Positions 10,618-21,877 are shown, numbered from the stretch's first letter. The stretch: 64,000 nt of DNA from Hymenopus coronatus (GCA_030762935.1 CM060887.1:10780501-10844500); one strand, 5' to 3'. The notes: generated by a model from the letters alone, not told the origin. Numbers and translations are program-made.

Positions 10618-11560
10618 TTATATGCTCTACATATCCATCTCTATAACAAAATATTATTAGTATACGATGGTTCCTCCTTATGACATTACTTCAATACGTA
10701 AGTACTTTTGTTATTTCGTCATTAGAGAAGCTTTGTAGTTACTCATTGGCATATTATAAGCCGCAGAACGTAGCCCAACATGGAGGGCCCTAAGCCGCAA
10801 AGTGTAGCCGAGGGATATTCTTTATAAGTAGAGGAGTGTAGCAGTTGCAGCGGACAGGGAATAGCCGAGGGATCTGTGAAGCTAAAACCCCAATGATTCG
10901 AAGAAGTTAAAACTTCGACCATCTGAACAGTTTCACATCTGAACAACATAATGTTTTCAACGCTGTCAAATATAAATTGCCAGTAAAAGTCACTTAAAGT
11001 ACTTCTTAATACCGTTGTGTGTGTGTGTGTGAACCATCGTATAGCTTTACCAAATATTGCTAATAAGCTTATTCTTATATCTACTTCATGCTAATCTAGA
11101 TTAGCAAAAATTGTCTTATTATTTAGTTTCACTAGGTTAAACACGTGTTTTAAAATGAGATTGCTATGGGATCCTTTTCGAGCCCAGGAGTTCACAAAGC
11201 CCCGTTTGAGAAAAGAATAAGTATTTGTAAACTAAAACCAATAAAAAGGAATATCTCGAAAACGGTCAACTCCATTGGGAAAAAAAAAGAGTATATGGCA
11301 TAATTTGCGTGTTTTAAGTTGCTCTACATTTTTGTACAGTAAGTTTTTGTCTATATCTTACGGTTTACTACTTATGCAAAATTCAAAAAAATCAGCCAGA
11401 ATAAAGATGCCTTTAGAGCCTATTCCCAGAAAATTCGAAATATATATTTTATTTCTAATGTAAATAATTTAAATATAAGCGATTTTAATCAACAATTTTA
11501 GAGACATTTTTGAGAAAGAAAATAAACAAATTGGAATTTTTTCCCCTGTAAAGTGTAATA
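10618..11560 (-). mobile_element. H element, minus copy split by the TIR element
   Basis: The left scrap (GCTCTACATATCCATCTCTA, TAACAAAATATT) and the right part (CAAATATTGCTAATAAGCTT through about 11560) are adjacent in intact copies (CTCTGCAACAAATTATTG). The TIR element occupies 10653-11052. The H-end half is missing: sequence is lost after CCCCTGTAAAGTG. Confidence 0.6.
10653..11052. mobile_element. Non-autonomous TIR element M1, copy 1
   Basis: Inverted ends TATACGATGGTTC (10661) and GAACCATCGTATA (11031). The interior is GC-richer and carries several copies of a TAGCCGAGGGAT/GGCCCTAAGCCGCAAAG motif. It is inserted in an H copy with a probable AAATATT duplication. A second copy lies inverted at 28510-28847. 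No transposase is seen. The short minus frame 10743-10949 spans the GC-rich interior and is probably not coding. Confidence 0.65.
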
Positions 11561-11884
11561 CAATAATCATATTTTAGTTCATATAATTTCTACTAGTAAC
11601 TATTATATCGATAATTTGAAAACTATCATCTGACATAACATTAGTTTTTACATACAGTGAAATTATATTTATTTATACATTTTAATACTCTTTGTTTTTA
11701 TGTGCATGCAAAAAAAAAAAAAAAAGTATTCTGTTGCTTTTGTAACCTATGCTTTTAGCACTAGAGCTTTATACATTTTTTTTTAAGTATATAAACATAT
11801 GTATACATGTATATGCCTTGACAAGTTCTATGTTCAGTGGCTTTCTGGCCTAAACGAACCTACAGAATGCCTTCTAATCTAATT
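11561..11884. other. AT-rich, unassigned
   Basis: About 320 bp with an A-run at 11709-11725. No repeat or frame recognised. Confidence 0.4.
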
Positions 11885-12138
11885 TTTTTGAAAATCTTCG
11901 TGTCGCATACTTAGAAGATACCAAACTTAAATACCAAGTTTGGTATTTAACGGTCTTTTCGTTTCTGCTGTCCACAGACACACACATGCATACGCGGACC
12001 TTTTTCTAAATCACTTTTTTTTGGATTCAAGGGGCAACAAAACATGTTTCCGGTAAAATCTCGGTATCGAATTTTTGGGTGCAATACAATACCTTCTCTA
12101 TACACTATGTACATAGTACGTACAGAGAAAGTAAAGTG
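11885..12138 (-). mobile_element. H element, H-end fragment, minus
   Basis: Starts GAAAATCTTCGTGTCGCATA and runs to the H-end CACTATGTACATAGTACGTA, CAGAGAAAGTAAAG. Only the H-end 250 bp is present. The duplicated segment D begins immediately after it. Confidence 0.7.
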
Positions 12139-12139
12139 T

Positions 12140-12325
12140 ACAAAAAACGATGGCTGGTCATTAAGAGCATCCGAGATGTATAGCAAGGGTCATTAAAACT
12201 CAAACATATGATTAGCACGTTATTAGTAATGATAGGAATTATCAAACTATGCTAACCATTTTCTACACGTCTATTTAGGTTTTATTTTGTTTAACCTACA
12301 ATAAAACTGTACAGTACTCAGTTTT
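12140..12325 (+). repeat. Duplicated segment D, copy 2
   Basis: Second copy of the segment at 9505-9690. It has about 35 bp extra in the middle (TAGTAATGATAGGAATTATC and following) and again leads into an H-end remnant and a minus H copy. Confidence 0.6.
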
Positions 12326-13424
12326 TACTTTCTCTATATGTACTATATGCAACTAAAAAAATATGTTGTGTTCCATTCACATGACTGTCTACGTCTCTGC
12401 AACAAATTATTGTTAAAAAGCTTATACTACTATTTACTTCCTGCTAATCAGAAAACAATTAGCAGAAATAGTCTTATTACTAGCTTCCTTGTAAGTAGAA
12501 CCGAAATAAGGGAGTACCATAGGTTAAAGTGACAGTCAAAAGTCCTTTGTTTGTATGGACACCAGCTGACAAATTCCTGTATGAGTAAAATATAAGTTCC
12601 TCAAAGCAGAAAACAAAAACAAGGAATGTCTTAAAAACGATGAAGTCCACGAAAAAATGTATATAACACAAATTGTGTGTGTAATTTTTTTTTTGGTAGT
12701 GTTTAACGCCCTGAGGCACCGCAGGCGATGACACTGGTGATACATGCAGATGGAGCCCCGGTGGAATGAGATGGCGGGGGAAACCGGAGAACCCGGAGAA
12801 AACCCGCCCTGCGCCGCTTTGTCCACCTCAAATCTCACATACGGTCGATTGGGATCTAACTCAGGCGAATGGTCTGACCACTCGGCCACGGCGCGGCCAA
12901 TTGTGTGTATGAACGTGCTCTACATTTTTCGTGTAGTAAGTGTTTGTCCATCGCTTACGGTTTAGCAGTTATTCAAAATTCCGTAAAATTCATCCAGAAT
13001 AAACTACTCTTCTGAGGCTTTTCCTAGTAAATTCAAGATATACATTTTATTTGTCAGGTAAATAGATTTAATGAATGATATTTTATTCAAAATCGTTACA
13101 GCCATTTTTGAGAAAATCAAAATTTTCGAAAAATGTTCCATGTAAAGGGTAGTTGTGGGTGGGGGGATTTTTCTCGAAATCTTCGTGTCGCATCCCTGGA
13201 GGATACTAAACTGAAATACCAAGTTTGGTATTTTACCGACTTTTCGTTTTTGAGTTATCGTGTTCACGCACACACACACGGAACTTTTTTTTTTTTTTTT
13301 TTTTAGATAAAGGGGACCCTAAAACATATATTTCCGGTGAAATCTTGATATCGAATTTTTGGGTGGAGTGAAATACCTTCCCTATACATTATATGTACAT
13401 AGTACGTATAGAGAAAGTAAAAAA
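12323..13424 (-). mobile_element. H element, minus copy with SINE insertion, fused to an H-end remnant
   Basis: 12323-12352 is a plus H-end scrap (TTTTTACTTTCTCTATATG). The minus copy then runs from GTTGTGTTCCATTCACATGA to an H-end at 13395-13424 (ATGTACATAGTACGTATAGA). It is interrupted by a SINE at 12681-12898. A T-run of about 20 lies at 13286-13304 in place of the usual GGATACAGGG neighbourhood. Confidence 0.75.
12681..12898 (-). mobile_element. SINE family S2 (tRNA-derived) with target duplication
   Basis: Minus strand: tRNA-like start GGCCGCGCCGTGGCCGAGTG with A box; a GTTAGATCCCAATCGACC region in B-box position; body with GGGCGGGTTTTCTCCGGGTT; and 3' end GGCGTTAAACACTACC followed by an A-run (T-run on plus at 12685-12694). 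AATTGTGTGT is found on both sides (12671-12680 and 12899-12908), the duplicated target inside the host H element. Class I or II tRNA ancestry (Ser/Leu-like start) is inferred. Confidence 0.8.
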
Positions 13425-13804
13425 CGATAGATTTGGTCGCTCCACGGAATTTGAGCGTAGGACCTCGTGAATGCGAGGAAGTTGGAATTGTATCATTTAA
13501 TTTCATTCAACCACTATTGTTGCACGAACGAAAGCAGGAAGTTTTGAGTGCAAGGGTATAAATCAAGCTCATATATAGCTATCCAGTCCTTGCAGTAAGA
13601 AATAAACTATCAGTTTCCTGTATATTACAACTTCCGCAGCATTAAGTTAATGGTAGCTAGTTCACTATTCACCCCACGTTCTTAAACGTCTATAAGGAAA
13701 CATAACTTTCTCATTACGAGCAGTCCTAATTCCTTGCAAAACAAAACGAGGAAAAAATAAAACTCCAGCAGCAGATTTGCTTTTACTACCACATTCCTAG
13801 TGGG
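13425..13804. other. Unassigned sequence between H copies
   Basis: About 380 bp. A GC-richer piece at 13436-13480 (CGCTCCACGGAATTTGAGCG, AGGACCTCG) could be a decayed tRNA-like end, but I cannot assign it to any SINE here. Confidence 0.35.
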
Positions 13805-14675
13805 TAGAAAAATCTGATGTGTTACACTCACATGACTCTTTACTTTCTCTATACGTGCTATATACAGCGTATAGAGAGAAGGTATTGCACTCCACCAAAA
13901 ATTCGATACCGAGATTTCACCGGAAATGTATGTTTTAGGGTCCCCTGTATCCAAAAAAAGTATTTGGTCCGTGTGTGTGTGTCCGTATGTCTGTAAACAC
14001 GATAACTCAAAAACGAAAACCCATTAAAATACCAAACTTGGTATTTAAGTTTAGTATCTTCCAGGGGTGCGACATGAAGATTTTGAGAAAAGTCCCCGCA
14101 CCCCAAAGTACCCTTTACATGGAACTTTTTTCGAAAATTTTGATTTTCTAAAAAATGGCTCTAAAGATTTTGATTAAAATATTGTATATTAAAGATATTT
14201 ACCTGACAAATAAAATGTATATTTTGAATTTTCTGCGAATGGCCTCTGAAGACTACTTTATTCTGGGTATATTTTACGGAATTTTGCATAACTGCTAAAC
14301 GGTAAGAGATGGACAGAAAATGTAGAGCACATTAAAACACACAATTTATGTTATATACATTGCTTTCGTGGAGTTGTTCGTTTTTAATGTATTCCTTGTT
14401 TTCAGTTTTGAGAAACTTATACTTTTCTCATACAGGAATTTCTCAACTCCTGCCCATACAAACAAAGGAACTTTCGTCACATAGCAACCAGCTTTTGACT
14501 ATCACTTTAGCCTATGGTACTCCCTTATTTCGTTTCTACTAACAAGGAAGCAAGTATTAAGACTGATGCTGCTAATTTTTTTTCGATTAACATGAAGTAA
14601 ATAGAAGCATACGCTTTTTAACAATAATTTGTTGCAGAGATGCAGAGAAAGTCATGTGAATGGAACACTCCAGAT
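13805..14675 (+). mobile_element. H element, full plus copy abutting a minus C-end scrap
   Basis: 13805-13841 is the first 37 bp of a minus copy (AAAAATCTGATGTGTTACAC, TCACATGACTC). The plus copy starts at 13842 (TTTACTTTCTCTATACGTGC) and runs to GAGAAAGTCATGTGAATGGA, ACACT near 14666. The rest of the minus host is not seen downstream, so it was lost or lies elsewhere. Confidence 0.75.
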
Positions 14676-14710
14676 GTGTTTTTTTTTTTTAATTTGAAGT
14701 ACCTATATAA

Positions 14711-14992
14711 ATGTCCACAGCCTGTTTTCGACCCCTGGACGCAAGAAGCAGCTGGAGATTCGCTACAACAGAGTGGTATAAAGGGAAGCTTTGCTACGGA
14801 ACACGAGAGAGAGCCTTTTGGCTGACAAGTGAAATGAGGGCCAGAGGAAATGTTTATCAGATTCATTTTGCCCTTGCCATGGAGGACATAATCCATAGAA
14901 AAGGACTGTCAGTTATCCACAGTGAGGTCGCCGCGAGGACCAAAGCCCGTATAACGCTATCAGATGCCACATATGACAGTATTACGATCTGA
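14711..14992 (+). CDS. Hypothetical 93-codon ORF, unrecognised
   Basis: The frame 14711-14992 is in a GC-richer patch unlike the surrounding repeats and begins MSTACFRPLDARSSW. I recognise no domain. Its composition (rich in Arg, Thr, Ala, Ser) and the lack of low-complexity make it the best candidate for non-repeat coding sequence, but it lies between two H copies and could equally be part of an unrecognised transposon or a decayed exon. A TATATAAA stretch is just upstream (14703-14710), which may be chance. No poly(A) signal was identified with confidence. Confidence 0.2.
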   Translation: MSTACFRPLDARSSWRFATTEWYKGKLCYGTRERAFWLTSEMRARGNVYQIHFALAMEDIIHRKGLSVIHSEVAARTKARITLSDATYDSITI

Positions 14993-15051
14993 TGGATGAC
15001 ATAGGTTTTGCTCTATATGCCTCCTGAAATATCTCTAGCTTCATTTACTTC

Positions 15052-15750
15052 ATTAAAATCTGATGTGTTCCATTCACATAATTTTCTATGGCACATACAA
15101 AACTACTCTTTTATCTACATCATCCTGATCCAGATAAACATTTCCAGAAATTGTCTTAGTCAAAAGCTGGTCACTATTTGTATGGACACGAGTTGACAAA
15201 TTCCTGTATGAGAAAAGTATAAGTTTTTCAAAGCTGAAACCAAAAACAAGGAATGTCTAAAAAACGATCAACTCCATGAAAAAAAAAAAAAAAAAAAGTA
15301 TATGACGTAAATGGTGTATTTTAACGAGCTCTAGTTTTTTGTGCGGTTCAGAGGCTATTCCCAGAGATATCAAGATATAAATTCTATTTTTCAGATAAAT
15401 ATCTTTAATATACAATATTTTAATCAAAATCTTTAAGAGTCATTTTTGAGAAAATCAAAATTTTAGAAAAAATTCCATTTAAACGGTAGTTGGGGGTGTG
15501 GGGATTTTCTTGAAAATCTTGTGTCGCATCCCTGGAAGATACCAAACTTAAATTCCTAATTTGGTATTCAACGGTCTCTTCGTTTTTGAGGTATACTGTC
15601 CACAAACACACACATACATACATGGACCTTTTTCCGAAAATGTCTGACATAAAACGTGTATTTCTGGTGAAATCTCAGGTTTGAATTTTAGGGTGGAATG
15701 CAATACCTTCTCTATATACTATATAAATAGTACGTGTAGAGAAAGTACAC
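15052..15750 (-). mobile_element. H element tandem array, unit 1 (with C-end)
   Basis: Begins with a C-end (AAAATCTGATGTGTTCCATT) and ends with the H-end TAGTACGTGTAGAGAAAGTA. It has an internal deletion: TTTGTGCGG joins TTCAGAGGC, losing about 70 bp. An A-run sits at 15280-15297. From ATTAGCAG at 15751 the sequence continues as unit 2, with no C-end. Confidence 0.8.
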
Positions 15751-16512
15751 ATTAGCAGAAATAGTCTTATTACTTGCTTCCTTGTAAGTAGAAGTGAAAT
15801 AAGGGAGTACCACGGGTTAAAATGATAGTCAAAAGCTGGTTGCTATGTGACTGAAGTTCCTTTATTTGTATGGACACGAGTTGACAAATTCCTGTATGAG
15901 AAAAGTATAAGTTTTTCAAAGCTGAAACCAATAACAAGGAATGTCTCAAAAACGATCAACAACGATCAACTCCATGAAAAAAAAAAGTATATGACGTAAA
16001 TGGTGTGTTTTAACGAGCTCTAGTTTTTTGTGTGGTAAGTTTTTGTCTATCTCTTACGGTTTACCAGTTATACACAATTCCGGAAAATTCATCCAGAATA
16101 AAGTATTCTTCAGAGGCTATTCCTAGAGATATCAAGATATACATTCTATTTGTCAGATAAATATCTTTAATTAACGATATTTTAATCAAAATCTTTAAGA
16201 GTCATTTTTGAGAAAATCAAAATTTTAGAAAAAATTCCATTTAAACGGTAGTTGGGGGTGTGGGGATTTTCTTGAAAATCTTGTGTCGCATCCCTGGAAG
16301 ATACCAAACTTAAATTCCTAATTTGGTATTCAACGGTCTCTTCGTTTTTGAGGTATACTGTCCACAAACACACACATACATACATGGACCTTTTTCCGAA
16401 AATGTCTGACATAAAACGTGTATTTCTGGTGAAATCTCAGGTTTGAATTTTAGGGTGGAATGCAATACCTTCTCTATATACTATATAAATAGTACGTGTA
16501 GAGAAAGTACAC
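15751..16512 (-). repeat. H element tandem array, unit 2 (762 bp)
   Basis: Starts ATTAGCAGAAATAGTC, an internal H position 80-90 bp from the C-end, and ends at the H-end GAGAAAGTACAC. It is almost identical to unit 3, including the local duplication CGATCAACAACGATCAAC. The H-end hairpin contains TATATAAATAG where other copies have TATGTACATAG. Confidence 0.9.
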
Positions 16513-17274
16513 ATTAGCAGAAATAGTCTTATTACTTGCTTCCTTGTAAGTAGAAGTGAAATAAGGGAGTACCACGGGTTAAAATGATAGTCAAAAGCTG
16601 GTTGCTATGTGACTGAAGTTCCTTTATTTGTATGGACACGAGTTGACAAATTCCTGTATGAGAAAAGTATAAGTTTTTCAAAGCTGAAACCAATAACAAG
16701 GAATGTCTCAAAAACGATCAACAACGATCAACTCCATGAAAAAAAAAAGTATATGACGTAAATGGTGTGTTTTAACGAGCTCTAGTTTTTTGTGTGGTAA
16801 GTTTTTGTCTATCTCTTACGGTTTACCAGTTATACACAATTCCGGAAAATTCATCCAGAATAAAGTATTCTTCAGAGGCTATTCCTAGAGATATCAAGAT
16901 ATACATTCTATTTGTCAGATAAATATCTTTAATTAACGATATTTTAATCAAAATCTTTAAGAGTCATTTTTGAGAAAATCAAAATTTTAGAAAAAATTCC
17001 ATTTAAACGGTAGTTGGGGGTGTGGGGATTTTCTTGAAAATCTTGTGTCGCATCCCTGGAAGATACCAAACTTAAATTCCAAGTTTGGTATTCAACGGTC
17101 TCTTCGTTCTTGAGGTATACTGTCCACAAACACACACATACATACATGGACCTTTTTCCAAAAATGTCTGACATAAAACGTGTATTTCTGGTGAAATCTC
17201 GGGTTTGAATTTTTGGGTGGAATGTAATACCTTCTCTATATACTATATAAATAGTACGTGTAGAGAAAGTAAAC
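16513..17274 (-). repeat. H element tandem array, unit 3 (762 bp)
   Basis: Direct repeat of unit 2 at exactly 762-bp spacing. The few differences cluster in the last 250 bp (for example CAAGTTTGG against TAATTTGG, and CGGGTTTGAATTTTTGG). Near-identity points to a recent event or, less likely, an assembly duplication. Confidence 0.9.
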
Positions 17275-17917
17275 ATTAGCAGAAATAGTCTTATTACTTG
17301 CTTCCTTGTAAGTAGAAGTGAAATAAGGGAGTACCACGGGTTAAAATGATAGTCAAAAGCTGGTTGCTAGGTGACCGAATTTCCTTTGTTTCTATGGACA
17401 GGAGTTGACAAATTCCTTTGTGAGAAAAGTATACGGTTTTCAAAGCTAAAACCAAAACATGGAATATCTCAGAAACGATCAACTCTACGAAAAAAAAAAA
17501 AAAAAAGATATAGAACATAAATTATGTTTTAACGAGCTCCATATTTTTTGTGTGGTAAGTTTTAGTGCATCTCTTACGGTTTAGCAGTTATGCAAAATTC
17601 CGTAAAATTCATCCAGAGGCTATTCCCAGAAAACTCAAGATATACATTTTATTTGTGATATGATTTTAGTCAAAAATTGTTAGCCATTGTAGAGAAAACA
17701 AATTTTCCATGTAAAGGGTTGTTTGTGGTGGAGGGATTTTCTTGAAAATCTTTTTATGGTTTCCTTGGAAGATACTTAACATAAATACCAAGTATTTTCG
17801 TTTATGAGCTATGCTGTCCAAAGACAGACAGACAGAGAGATAGACAGTCACACATACGGACCTTTTACTAACTTTTTTTAATCAGTTGACCTCAAAACAT
17901 ATATTTCCAGTGAAATC
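17275..17917 (-). repeat. H element tandem array, unit 4 (partial, diverged)
   Basis: Opens with the same ATTAGCAGAAATAGTC junction, then diverges (GCTAGGTGACCGAATTTCC) and stops at TTCCAGTGAAATCTC, where a microsatellite replaces the H-end. It carries GACAGACAGACAGAGAG in place of the usual GT/AC tract. Confidence 0.8.
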
Positions 17918-17993
17918 TCTACTACTACCACCGCTACCGTCGCCGCCACCAACACCATCACCACCAATAATAATAACAATAATAATAATACAG
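17917..17993 (+). repeat. Trinucleotide microsatellite (TAC/ACC then AAT)
   Basis: CTACTACTACCACCGCTACC, then CACCACCAATAATAATAACA and further AAT units. It lies exactly where unit 4 of the array loses its H-end. Confidence 0.85.
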
Positions 17994-18997
17994 TGAAACA
18001 CTACGCGCTCTCATGCATGGTTTTTGTTAAGGCACCTTAATGTTTTGATTTGACCCTACAGTGGATCTAATCTCTTAGGTTAAATAAGGTCAGCAAATCA
18101 CACAATTGAAATAAGACTTTTAATTACTTGTGAGTCTAAAAGCTGACTTTATTCTCTAAAAAATAAAGGCCCTATAAGTGAAGTTGAAACCATGTTAACT
18201 TTCTCAATGTGTTTACACTAAGTTCTTGTATATCAACATAGACTCTAGTACAATCCTCTCAATGAGCACGATTCCTTCACCGTATACCGTATGACATTTA
18301 AGAGGAGTAGAACGTAGGTCGCTTACGCTTACTACGCCATTGACCGGCTTAAACTTGGGTTTATTCAACTGAGTTCTGCAATTTTACAACGCATTAAGGG
18401 TTATCTGCACATGCGAAATACGGCGCTGTTGAGCCATCTGGTATTGGAATGGCCACCTTTAACTATCCGCCATGAAAAATCCCTTCTTCCTAATAGCAGA
18501 TATTTTGTAACATGAATAAACACTTTATTGGAGACCTGCGATGTATTACGGCACACATTCAGGCCTTCCATCCACTTCCCTTACACACCTAATGTGTATA
18601 AAACCTGCCTAAAAATGTTCGTTGCTATTTCGGACATAATAACGCAAATTACTACAAATCCTCGGAGACGTAATTAGTAAGAGAATAAATTAAGCATATT
18701 CGATAATTTCCCCGTTTGCATTAGCTCTGTGCGAAGCAGCTATGCTTTTAGGACTTATGACGCTGATGGGAGCGATGTATTCCCAGTTTGGAAAATGAAA
18801 GAATCTCTAATGACCAAACAAACACCATTAATTTTCAGGAAGTTGGCAGAATGCTGTTTTCACAAATGAAACATATCAGCTGTTTCAATCCGCTTCATTA
18901 TTACCCACATTCTCGATTTTTAGTCTAAAACCTCTATAACGGCTGGTGCTGTTCAGGTACTAAATATACTTTCTGGTTTAATCATTTGCTGCTAATT
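17994..18997. other. About 1 kb without recognised repeats
   Basis: The longest stretch in the window where I see no H element, SINE or transposase piece. No frame of note is present. It could be ancestral single-copy intergenic DNA. Confidence 0.45.
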
Positions 18998-19140
18998 GAG
19001 AGAAAATCTGTTGTGCTCCATTCACATGACTTTCTCTACTTGTTCTACAACAGATTATTATTATTATAAAAGCCGTTCCTTCTCTCTACTTCGTGCTAAT
19101 CCAAATAAACAGAAGATAGCACAAATGGTCTTATTACCTA
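18998..19140 (-). mobile_element. H element, C-end fragment, minus
   Basis: AAAATCTGTTGTGCTCCATT, CACATGACTTTCTCTACTTG, then the CTCTACTTCGTGCTAATCC block up to GGTCTTATTACCTACTC. Truncated after about 140 bp at the start of mariner-derived sequence. Confidence 0.65.
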
Positions 19141-19189
19141 CTCAGTCCGAAGAAATAGTGGAGATCACAGGCATATCACAAGGTACCAA

Positions 19190-19690
19190 AAATTAGGTCT
19201 GACATAGGTCTGGGCAACATGGGTGTCGCACATGTTCTCAATAGAGAATAAACGCAATCGCGTGATCGATTTGGAAGCTGGTTTGGCATTTTTCTGTCGC
19301 AATTCTGACGAGTTTCTACAACGATGCGTAACTGTGGATGAAACTTGGATACACTAATACACTCCAGAGAAAAAAGTAAAGTCGAAACAGTGGGTTTTTA
19401 AAAGGCGAACCGGCAGTAACACATGATGGCCTCGATTTTTTTTTGAGGATCCACGCGGAATCACCTACATTGATTACTTGCAGAAAGGAAGAACGATAAA
19501 TGGAGAGAATTATGCATCGTTATTGCACCGTTTGAACGGATAAATCAAGAAAAAACGCCCTCATCCGTCAAAGAAAAATATTCTCTTCCATCAAGACAAT
19601 GTAAGGGTGTACACCTGCGCAGTTTCCATGACAAAAATTGTAGAATTAAGATTCGAATCACTACATCTACCATATTTTGCCCCCAATGAA
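19190..19690 (+). pseudogene. mariner-family transposase pseudogene, catalytic-domain fragment
   Basis: Plus-strand translation, across stops and frameshifts, reads like a mariner DDE transposase. It has RCVTVDETWIH (first catalytic Asp) near 19325-19355, KQWVF near 19388, DYLQKG near 19475 and GENYASLLHRLNG near 19503. LFHQDN (second Asp) follows near 19580, then LPYFAPNE. The third Asp region is missing because an H element begins in the T-run that follows (19688). An in-frame stop sits after WIH and another in SNT-stop-WP. There is no N-terminal DNA-binding domain. It is non-functional. Confidence 0.85.
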
Positions 19691-20170
19691 GTTTTTTTTT
19701 ACTTTCTCTACACGTACTATGTACATAGTGTATAGAGAAGGTATTGTAATGCATCCAAAAATTCCATACCGAGGTTTTACCGGAAATCCGAAAAAAAAAA
19801 CATTTTTAGGAAAATGTTCGTGTGTATCTGTGTGTGTGCCTGAGGGCAGCATAGCTCAAAAACACCATTAAGTACCAAACTTGGTATTTAAGGTGGGTAT
19901 CTTCCAAGGATGCAACACGAAGATTTTCAAGAAAATCCCCCCACTCACACTACCCTTTACATGGAAAATGTTTCGAAAAGTTTGATTTTCTCAAAAATGG
20001 CTCTAACGATTTTGATTAAAATATCGTATATTAAAGATATTTACCTGAGAAATAAAATGTATATCTTGAATTTTCTGGGAATAGCCTCTGAAGAGTACTT
20101 TATCTGGATGAATTTTATGAAATTTTGCATAACTACTAAACCGTAAGAGATGGACAAAAACTCACCACAC
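19688..20170 (+). mobile_element. H element, plus copy 1 of a head-to-tail trio (truncated)
   Basis: Starts in the T-run that ends the mariner fragment (TTTTTACTTTCTCTACACGT, ACTATGTACATAGTG). Runs to CTAAACCGTAAGAGATGGAC and the ACCACACAAAAAAA block. The C-end third is missing; the next copy begins within 15 bp. Confidence 0.75.
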
Positions 20171-20177
20171 AAAAAAA

Positions 20178-20856
20178 TCTATTAGTGGTATTTTTACTTC
20201 TTCCGCACGTACTATGAGTATAGAGAAAATTTTGGCATTAAAATTTCGAAACTGAGAATTTACCGGAAATACCTGTTTTGAGACCCCTGAATCCAAAAAG
20301 AAAACATTTTTATTAATGTCCGTTTGTGTGTCTCGCTGTGTGTATCTGTGTGCAACATTACTTTAAAAAAAAATCCGTTAAATACCAAAGTTGGTGCTTA
20401 ACTTCTGTATCTTTCAAGGATGCGACACGAGGATTTTCAAGAAAAATTTGGATTTTCTAAAAATGACTCATACTATTTTGATGAAAATCCCTTATATGTG
20501 TCGTTTCGTTCCATCTCTCTTCTTTTACTGCAGGCCATGCAAAGCAAGCCGAACTTCAGTTGTTTCAGCTTTTAACACATTTGACTATCACTTTATCCTT
20601 ATTTACCTCCTACTTACAAGGAAGCGAGTAATAAGAACAATTTCTGATAATGTCGAAGATAAAATACTCTGTTGTAAGGAAAATTGTTTAAATAACAGTC
20701 AAATGGAAAACATTACACCTACCTACAAGAGCCAAGTACTAAGGACAACTTCTGCAAATGTTTGTCTCAACTAGCGTGGAATATAGAACAATAGGTTTTT
20801 TTTTAACAATAATTTGTTGCAGAGCTGTAGAGAAAGTCATGTGAATGGAACACATA
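20178..20856 (+). mobile_element. H element, plus copy 2 of the trio (diverged)
   Basis: Begins GTATTTTTACTTCTTCCGCA with a decayed hairpin and keeps GGATGCGACACGAGGATTTT. It loses about 200 bp of centre (after CCCTTATATGTG) and ends with a good C-end (GTCATGTGAATGGAACACAT, AAGATTTTT). The 127-codon frame 20391-20774 is an artefact of this divergence. Confidence 0.7.
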
Positions 20857-21877
20857 AGATTTTTACTTTCTCTACACGTACTATGTACATAGTGTATAAA
20901 GAAGCTATTGTATTGCAAAAAAAAATCGATACCGAGATTTCACCGGTAATATATGTTTTGAGGTCCCCGAATCCAAAAAACAGCATTTTTAGAAAAAGTC
21001 CGTGTGTGACTGTGGGTAGCGTACCCCAAAAATGAAAAGTCGGTTAAATACCAAATTTGATATTTAAGTTCAGTGTCTTCTAAGGATGCGACAAGAATTT
21101 CAAGAAAATCCTCCCACCCCAATTACCCTTTACATGGAAATTATTCAAAAATTTTGATTTTCTAAAAATGACTCCGACGATTTTGATTAAAGTACCTTAT
21201 GTTTAAGATACTCTTATGGCACACGTAATGTATATCTTTAATTTTCTGGGAATAGCCTCTGAAGACCTCTTTATTCAGGATGACTTTTGTATGTAACTGG
21301 CAAACCGTAAGAGATATGCAAAAACTTACTACACAGAAATATAGATGACATTAAAAAACACAATTTATGCCACAAACATTTTTTGTAGAGGTAACCGTTC
21401 TCGAGATATGCTGGAGTTTTTGTTTTGTTTAATTTGTATAGACCCCATTAACATCGGGGGCTTTGACTTGTGAAACTGTAGGTTCAAAACACTAGGTTAA
21501 TAGAATTTATATTATTAAGCGGGTGAGAAGTCAGCTCGCTGACCGCGACCACGCGGCAGTCAATTCCGGATTATTGAATCTAATTTTAAGCCTCTTAAAC
21601 TTTTCTCAAACGGAAATACATCTTTCTCCTCGTTTGTTTTCTCCTGGCAGTTAAAGACATTGGGGTTGTTTCACACAGCAACCGGCTTTAAAAGGAGGAG
21701 AGTATCACTTTAGCCTGTGTATTTCCTTATTTCCCTTATACTGACAAGTAAGCTAGTAATAAGACTAAATCTAATTGATTAGCAAGATGTAGATTAAAGA
21801 ACAATCTTTTGAATAGTAATTTGTTACAGAGATGTAGAGAAAATCATGTGAACACATCAGATTTTTTAGGTGAGCTG
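20857..21877 (+). mobile_element. H element, plus copy 3 of the trio, with a tRNA-like insertion
   Basis: Starts at the T-run ending copy 2 (AGATTTTTACTTTCTCTACA) and ends GAAAATCATGTGAACACATC, AGATTTTTT. About 200 bp at 21410-21600 is foreign. It contains GCGGGTGAGAAGTCAGCTCG (21519-21538), the same sequence as in the tRNA-like repeat at 48425-48512. Confidence 0.7.
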
